NCBI GenBank assembly: GCA_017428485.1
Contig: JAFRQT010000040.1
Coordinates: forward strand, 1 to 37,454
DNA: 37,454 nt
Direction: 5' to 3'
Source of the DNA: Bacilli bacterium
Lineage (GTDB): Bacteria; Bacillota_I; Bacilli_A; RF39; UBA660
Program-made: the position numbers and the translations under genes
In this document: positions 33,490 through 37,454 of the stretch, in pieces
Layout: each line of letters starts with the position of its first letter
How positions within the stretch are numbered: the first letter of the stretch is position 1
Notes under the pieces: model-generated
Databases searched by the model: none
What the model was told of the DNA's origin: nothing
The model's input: the letters and a program-made list of their open reading frames with translations, nothing else

Positions 33490-33981
33490 CTATTTAACAA
33501 ACGCAGTCATTGGTCCTCGTTCATTTTCATATTCATCTACTATTCTATAACCATCTTTTAGAATATTTCGTATTGAATAAATATTATCAGAATGGACTTT
33601 TGTAAACATATGCACTTTACCAATACTTTTTACATAATCATTTAAAACTCCAAGCATGGCAGTTTGTAATCCATTACCAACATATTCTTTTCTAACCATT
33701 ATTGGGCCAAGACTGCCAGTAATTGATTCATCATATTCTATATTGTGCTTTTTTAATGATTTATTAGATGCTGGAATGTAGAATACAGAACACACAGGAA
33801 TATCTTTATCATAATACATCCAAATTTTTCCACCAATACTAAGTATTTCTTTTATTTCTTCCAATGTAAAAGTGCCTAGCCATTCTGGATGTTCCATATT
33901 ATCTCTGACATAATTATATAAATACAAATATTCATCAAGATTAACATTATTACTAACTTCTTTTAAATCAGTTAGTTTCAT
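33490..33981 (-). CDS. GNAT-family acetyltransferase
   Basis: 163 aa. Acetyl-CoA motif: GSLGPIMVRKEYVGNGLQTAMLGVL, then a YSIRNILKDGYRIVDEYENERGP tail, as in GNAT enzymes acting on small molecules or peptides. AAGGAGATGAT precedes the ATG. Single-gene unit between spacer copies 1 and 2. Its stop codon lies exactly at the edge of spacer copy 1. Target unknown. Confidence 0.82.
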   Translation of the reverse strand: MKLTDLKEVSNNVNLDEYLYLYNYVRDNMEHPEWLGTFTLEEIKEILSIGGKIWMYYDKDIPVCSVFYIPASNKSLKKHNIEYDESITGSLGPIMVRKEYVGNGLQTAMLGVLNDYVKSIGKVHMFTKVHSDNIYSIRNILKDGYRIVDEYENERGPMTAFVK

Positions 33982-34013
33982 AAAAGTATCATCTCCTTAT
34001 TGAATTATATCAT

Positions 34014-34039
34014 AAAAAAGACTAGGTTACACTAGTCTT
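34014..34039 (-). terminator. CTAG terminator of the HD gene (copy 2)
   Basis: Arms AAGACTAG (34018-34025) and CTAGTCTT (34032-34039), then TTTTTTATGATATAAT. Confidence 0.85.
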
Positions 34040-34207
34040 AATAATTAATTCTTCTTTGCTTTGATTGCAGCTTGTACAACTGCTCCATTCGGGACGATGA
34101 AATTTATACCTTTTTTAATACTTTTTTGTGCTTTAAGCATCCCTTCTATTACAGTTGTATATACTTTAATTTATTTGGTACTAATATAACTAAAATGATT
34201 ATTAAAC
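34014..34207 (-). repeat. spacer repeat copy 2 (long, variant A)
   Basis: Fills the whole gap after the HD gene. On the minus strand it can be read VYTTVIEGMLKAQKSIKKGI then NFIVPNGAVVQAAIKAKKN and stop, followed by the CTAG terminator and TATGATATAAT. It holds a long inverted repeat: GTACAACTG (34074-34082) with CAGTTGTAT (34152-34160), and GGGACG (34091-34096) with CATCCC (34138-34143). Confidence 0.85.
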
Positions 34208-34981
34208 CTATCTTGAACTTCTTCTTATATTATCTTCTTCATTATCATTAATATTTCTATATATCATTGCTTCTTTTGGAAAATCATCAACTATTTGATT
34301 CAACTGTTTTATTTGATTAGCAATTGCTTCCATAAATTTTTTGATTGTATTAACGATACTATCAGCGGTTTCTCTAGTAATATTATATTTAACTAATTCT
34401 TCATCACTAAAATATACTTTTCTTAGATGCCACACATAAAAAATTTCACCTAAAGATAAACCTTGATCTTTTAATTTTACAACACCAGGATTATTTCTTA
34501 ATGAAGCAATTATTTTTGGATTATCCATATCTACTTTTTGTTCATAATCATATTTCAAAAAAGGTATACATGAACTCATCTTATCCAACATATATACTAT
34601 TTTTGCTTCAATGTCTTTTTTTTCTTCATAATCTTCAAGTGAATTTTCAATATTCATGATATTACTATATTTATTTATTAAATAATTCATAGCAACTTTA
34701 TTTACTCGCTCTTTTTCTTCGCTTGATACACCCTCAAAGCCTGTTATATCACCAGTGATTACTTCCTCATTATCATGAAAAAGAGCATAATCTATCATTT
34801 TAGAAACATCAATATTACTAGGTAAAGATGGTTTTATTAATTTAATCATAACTATTAAATCTAACATATGATCTTTTACATCTTCGGTTCTAGCTCTATC
34901 TACTTTCCATTGAACAGGTCCGCTTCTTTTTAAATCGCCTAACATATCATATGTTAAGAAATATCTTGCTTCTTTTTCCAC
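34208..34981 (-). CDS. HD-domain hydrolase, YfbR-like
   Basis: 257 aa, GTG start after GAGGCG. RTEDVKDHMLDLIVM gives the first His, YALFHDNEEVITGDITG the HD plus the E-x-x-x-GD feature of YfbR/5'-nucleotidase-type HD proteins, and ARIVYMLDKMSS-like AKIVYMLDKMSS the last Asp. Such enzymes dephosphorylate dNMPs. A helical C-terminal extension (205-257) ends in Arg/Ser. Single-gene unit between spacer copies 2 and 3. Confidence 0.82.
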   Translation of the reverse strand: MEKEARYFLTYDMLGDLKRSGPVQWKVDRARTEDVKDHMLDLIVMIKLIKPSLPSNIDVSKMIDYALFHDNEEVITGDITGFEGVSSEEKERVNKVAMNYLINKYSNIMNIENSLEDYEEKKDIEAKIVYMLDKMSSCIPFLKYDYEQKVDMDNPKIIASLRNNPGVVKLKDQGLSLGEIFYVWHLRKVYFSDEELVKYNITRETADSIVNTIKKFMEAIANQIKQLNQIVDDFPKEAMIYRNINDNEEDNIRRSSR

Positions 34982-35032
34982 TATATCGCCTCAAATTCAC
35001 TGAATATTTTATCATTAATTATTAATTATGTC

Positions 35033-35060
35033 AAAAAAAGACTAGATTTCTCTAGTCTTT
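35033..35060 (-). terminator. CTAG terminator of the metallophosphoesterase gene (copy 3)
   Basis: Ten-base arms AAAGACTAGA (35037-35046) and TCTAGTCTTT (35051-35060), then seven T and GACATAAT. Confidence 0.85.
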
Positions 35061-35136
35061 ATTTTATTATTTACCTTGTTTTTTTTGATTGCAGCTTGCA
35101 CTATAGGCAAGTTTGGGGTGATTAAGATTAAATGAC
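35033..35136 (-). repeat. spacer repeat copy 3 (short, variant B)
   Basis: Shares ATAAGTCATTT, the CTTAATC stretch, CTTGCCTATAGT and GCAAGCTGCAATCAAA with copy 5. It lacks about 65 bases found in variant A. One base is missing near its start and six near the end compared with copy 5, so its reading frame is broken. Ends with the CTAG terminator. Confidence 0.8.
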
Positions 35137-35970
35137 TTATATATCTTCTTTCTTTATTCCTCTAGAAGCAAAAGAATTATATATCTTTTCCATATCACGA
35201 TACATACCACTTCTTAATTCTTCAGAATAAGAATTTAATTCAATATTATCTTCACTATTATTAATTTCTCGTTCTATATCATATGGAATACTAACTAATT
35301 CAAATGAAAATGTTTCATCAATATTTCTAGAATCTAAGTTACCTAATAATACTAAGTAATTTGCAACCGTAGTATTTTTTACATTTCCATCTTTTGATGG
35401 ATTTCTAAATACATCTATAGCATTCCCAACTGATCCTGTATTAATAATATATCTATTATACATTTTTTGAACATATGGAGTATGAATATGTCCATATATT
35501 AAGACATCGGCTTTTTCATCACTGATAGTATTACTACTAGGTAAGACCAAATCATATATATTATTTATTGAATCAATATTTCCAGCGAACTTATCAATTC
35601 TTTCTGGATGAGCATGTACTAATCTAATAAGTCTTCCACTCATATAGAATTCATAACAAAAAGGTAAATTAACTAAGTAACTAATAGATTCATCATCTAA
35701 CTTACTTTTATTCCATTTTATTCTCTCTATTTCTTGAGCAGTTTTATTTGATAAATCTATATTACTTGTAAAATATTCATCACAATTTCCTTTTAACACT
35801 ACTTCACATTTTTCTCTTATTAAATCTATACACTCTTTTGGATGACTACCCTTTGCAATAATATCTCCTAAGCAAAATATTTTATTAATATTTTTACTTT
35901 CCATATCTTTAAAAACTGATTTTAAAGCCTCTAAATTACCATGTATATCAGATATAATAGCTATTTTCAT
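35137..35970 (-). CDS. calcineurin-like metallophosphoesterase, YfcE type
   Basis: 277 aa from the ATG at 35970 (TAGGTGAT upstream); a longer reading would run back into spacer copy 4. Motifs in order: SDIHGN (DxH), LGDIIAKG (GD), KGNCDEYF (GNCD), HAHPER and GHIHTPY (GHxH), the full two-metal site. A non-standard linker and about 60 acidic residues at the C-terminus follow. It likely cleaves a phosphodiester or phosphomonoester in the cytosol. Single-gene unit between copies 3 and 4. Confidence 0.88.
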   Translation of the reverse strand: MKIAIISDIHGNLEALKSVFKDMESKNINKIFCLGDIIAKGSHPKECIDLIREKCEVVLKGNCDEYFTSNIDLSNKTAQEIERIKWNKSKLDDESISYLVNLPFCYEFYMSGRLIRLVHAHPERIDKFAGNIDSINNIYDLVLPSSNTISDEKADVLIYGHIHTPYVQKMYNRYIINTGSVGNAIDVFRNPSKDGNVKNTTVANYLVLLGNLDSRNIDETFSFELVSIPYDIEREINNSEDNIELNSYSEELRSGMYRDMEKIYNSFASRGIKKEDI

Positions 35971-35994
35971 AATATCACCTACATAAATTATACC

Positions 35995-36022
35995 ATAAAA
36001 AAGACTAGTTTTACCTAGTCTT
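35995..36022 (-). terminator. CTAG terminator of the second NUDIX gene (copy 4)
   Basis: Arms AAGACTAG (36001-36008) and CTAGTCTT (36015-36022), then a T-run. Confidence 0.85.
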
Positions 36023-36192
36023 TTAATCATTTCATATTAGTTCTTTTTTGCTTTAATTGCAGCTTGTACAACTGCTCCATTCGGGATGGTGAAATTTATA
36101 CTGTTTTTAGTACTTTTTTATACTTTAAGCATCCCTTCTATTACAGTAGTATATACTAAACAATTCTTTGGTATTAATAAGACTGATGATAA
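35995..36192 (-). repeat. spacer repeat copy 4 (long, variant A)
   Basis: Starts right after the stop of the second NUDIX gene and stays in its frame: LSSVLLIPKNCLVYTTVIEG, MLKV, stop, then KSTKNSINFTIPNGAVVQA and AIKAKKN-stop. The CAA of copy 2 has become TAA. The inverted repeat GGGATG (36083-36088) with CATCCC (36130-36135) is perfect here. Ends with the CTAG terminator and TATGGTATAAT. Confidence 0.85.
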
Positions 36193-36723
36193 TTAATCAG
36201 ATAATACTTCATTTAATATTTCATATTCACGTACATGTGGAATAATTACTTTATCTTCAATAAACTTATTTAATTCTTCTTTAGTACACCATTTAGCTTC
36301 ACTTACTTCTTCCACTTGTAATGTTATATCATTTATATCAATATCTGCATAAACTATGAATATTGAAACATATTCATTACTTATTACCCCATTATTAACA
36401 AGTTTTTCTGTAATTCTATCAACTTTTTCTATTTTTAGTTCTTCTGGATTTAATCCAAGTTCTTCTCTTAATTCTCTTTTAGCACTAGTAATATCATCTT
36501 CACCTGCAGAAATATGTCCACCTACTGCAATATCCCAAGTATTAGGATATAGTTTCTTTTCTGCACATCTTTTTTGAAGTAAAGTTTTACTTTTATCATT
36601 ATTTACTATTAATACATGAATAGAGCCATGCCATATTCCTTTACTATGTGCTTCATTTTTTGATATTACTTCACCAGTTTTTTCTCCTGTATATTCATCT
36701 AAAACATCTATCATTTCATCCAT
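36193..36723 (-). CDS. NUDIX hydrolase, YfcD/IPP isomerase-like
   Basis: 176 aa. Starts MDEMIDVLDEYTGEKTGEV, HSKGIWHGSIHV, the usual opening of YfcD-type NUDIX proteins that resemble isopentenyl diphosphate isomerase. NUDIX box GGHISAGEDDITSAKRELRE then ELG. Substrate unknown. GAGGTG precedes the ATG by 8 bases and TATGATATAAT lies just upstream, fused to the terminator of copy 5. Single-gene unit. Confidence 0.9.
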   Translation of the reverse strand: MDEMIDVLDEYTGEKTGEVISKNEAHSKGIWHGSIHVLIVNNDKSKTLLQKRCAEKKLYPNTWDIAVGGHISAGEDDITSAKRELREELGLNPEELKIEKVDRITEKLVNNGVISNEYVSIFIVYADIDINDITLQVEEVSEAKWCTKEELNKFIEDKVIIPHVREYEILNEVLSD

Positions 36724-36753
36724 ATCATTTACACCTCTAAAATTATTATATCA

Positions 36754-36780
36754 TAAAAAAGACTAGTTTTACCTAGTCTC
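36754..36780 (-). terminator. CTAG terminator of the last gene (copy 5)
   Basis: Arms GACTAG (36761-36766) and CTAGTC (36773-36778) plus an A-T pair, then six T. Confidence 0.8.
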
Positions 36781-36870
36781 TTATACTTTTATAATTAATT
36801 GTTTTTTGCTTTAATTGCGGCTTGTACTATAGGCAAGTTCGGGGCGATTAAGACTAAAATGACTTATTAA
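36754..36870 (-). repeat. spacer repeat copy 5 (short, variant B)
   Basis: On the minus strand an unbroken tail VILVLIAPNLPIVQAAIKAK then NN and stop, followed by the CTAG terminator and TATGATATAAT. Differences from copy 3 fall mostly on third codon positions of this frame, which suggests it was once coding. Begins about 10 bases after the stop of the last gene. Confidence 0.85.
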
Positions 36871-36877
36871 TACATTA

Positions 36878-37454
36878 TTATAAATGTCTAAATTCTCCAA
36901 AGTTATATGTCTTCCCAGTAGCATTTGTTATATTATAAATGTTACCAGTCTTTGTATCTATAGCTTTATTATTGTTCATAGTTATAGAATGTTCTTCAAG
37001 TTCAATAACATCAAGGGAAGAATCTAATGTTTTTTTACCATTTTCATCTTTTTTATACATTGCATCAGTTGGTGTTAAGTAAGATATATTCCCATCCTTT
37101 ATAGAATTGAAAATAATATCTCCACTGTGATTTTTATATTTTTCTATATCAGGTCCAGATAATGTTGTATCATGGACTACATCAGCTATAAATTCACCTA
37201 GTAACTTTCCATTATCAGTAGTTATCAAAAGACTTGCTTGAGGTTTATCTACAATTCCAGCTGGTAAAGAAATAGCAACATAATCTTTATCTGTACCTTT
37301 ATGAATTGAAGAAGTCATATCCCATTCAAAAAATTCATAATTAACTCCAGCATCTTCTTCCTCATCAAATTCTTTTAACATTGTTATACCATATCCTTCA
37401 AGATGATAAATAGCATCTCTTACACAATTAAGTCCAAGAGTATCATTTCCTACA
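36878..37454 (-). CDS. uncharacterised protein, 5' end outside the window
   Basis: At least 191 codons, open to the right edge: the frame runs on as GNDTLGLNCVRDAIYHLEGYGIT before the first in-window ATG at 37381, so the start lies beyond the window. Not recognised. Seen: acidic stretches (EFDEEEDAG), VAISLPAGIVDKPQASLLIT, a beta-rich middle and a tail of short strands with TNATGKTYNFGEFRHL. No membrane helix in the visible part. Followed by spacer copy 5. Confidence 0.65.
   Translation of the reverse strand, partial: VGNDTLGLNCVRDAIYHLEGYGITMLKEFDEEEDAGVNYEFFEWDMTSSIHKGTDKDYVAISLPAGIVDKPQASLLITTDNGKLLGEFIADVVHDTTLSGPDIEKYKNHSGDIIFNSIKDGNISYLTPTDAMYKKDENGKKTLDSSLDVIELEEHSITMNNNKAIDTKTGNIYNITNATGKTYNFGEFRHL

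Noticed and set aside
36001..36190. Plus-strand membrane protein gene in spacer copies 2 and 4
   Set aside because: The plus frame FFFALIAACTTAPFG... is open and hydrophobic, but it has no start codon or Shine-Dalgarno and follows a stop; the minus reading fits the terminator better.
33426..36870. CRISPR array
   Set aside because: The repeats are 60-200 bases, differ in length, and are separated by full protein genes, not by short unique spacers.
33426..36870. True integron attC array
   Set aside because: The two-block stems are suggestive, but the core is not GTTRRRY, short copies lack the stem, each gene has its own promoter, and no IntI is in the window. Kept only as an analogy.
2..37454. 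Mycoplasma genetic code (UGA as Trp)
   Set aside because: Trp codons in intact genes are TGG, and TGA would extend frames into clear non-coding sequence; a wall-synthesis gene (ftsW) is also present.

Overview
The window is strongly A+T-rich and gene-dense. It reads as a chromosomal segment of a low-GC Bacillota, most like the small-genome, gut-type Bacilli and Mollicutes relatives. Supporting signs are Bacillota-type housekeeping genes (serS, rbgA/ylqF, rplS, lepB, ftsW, rnhC), BspA-type DUF285 repeats, an MgtA/CtpE-like P-type ATPase, G-rich Shine-Dalgarno sites, extended -10 promoters (TGnTATAAT) and short hairpin plus T-run terminators. TGA acts as a stop and Trp is encoded by TGG, so the code is the standard bacterial one. 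This placement is inference; no rRNA or tRNA gene was seen.

Layout. 1-5.7 kb: a ClpX-like AAA+ gene cut by the left edge (+), then on the minus strand a membrane protein with a worn-out deacetylase fold, a short M3 peptidase, serS and rbgA. 5.9-8.8 kb: an HD hydrolase, a graveyard of two decayed genes (a NrtR-type NUDIX protein and the N-terminus of an MBL-fold protein), then a MazG-CYTH-GNAT operon. 8.9-11.5 kb: a decaying CDP-ribitol/teichoic acid locus with an intact tarJ, a tarI whose N-terminal part is replaced in frame by a piece of recO, and a frameshifted tarL/tagF-like gene. 11.6-18.4 kb: dCMP deaminase, lipoprotein, P-loop protein, queH, nitroreductase, CtpE-like ATPase and a second ClpX-like AAA+ gene. 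18.5-26.1 kb: FAD protein, DUF7666-like protein, lepB, rplS with a structured leader, ftsW, a Gly/Tyr-rich microprotein, thyX-tmk with a possible attenuator leader, and rnhC. 26.1-32.5 kb: a BspA-like surface protein and small operons of accessory genes.

32.5-37.45 kb is the most unusual part. Single accessory genes (NUDIX, GNAT, HD, metallophosphoesterase, NUDIX, and an unknown gene cut by the right edge) all lie on the minus strand. Five spacers flanking them are homologous to each other while the genes are unrelated. Each spacer holds, in transcription order, the apparent last codons of one lost gene family (ending like VVQAAIKAKKN), a CTAG-hairpin terminator, and usually an extended -10 promoter for the next gene. 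This looks like a cassette-type array or serial insertion at one gene end, not an ordinary operon.

Working links: dCMP deaminase, ThyX and Tmk are steps of dTTP supply; FtsW and LepB serve the envelope; RbgA, L19 and SerS serve translation; NUDIX, MazG and HD proteins suggest nucleotide clean-up. Several loci show gene decay in progress.
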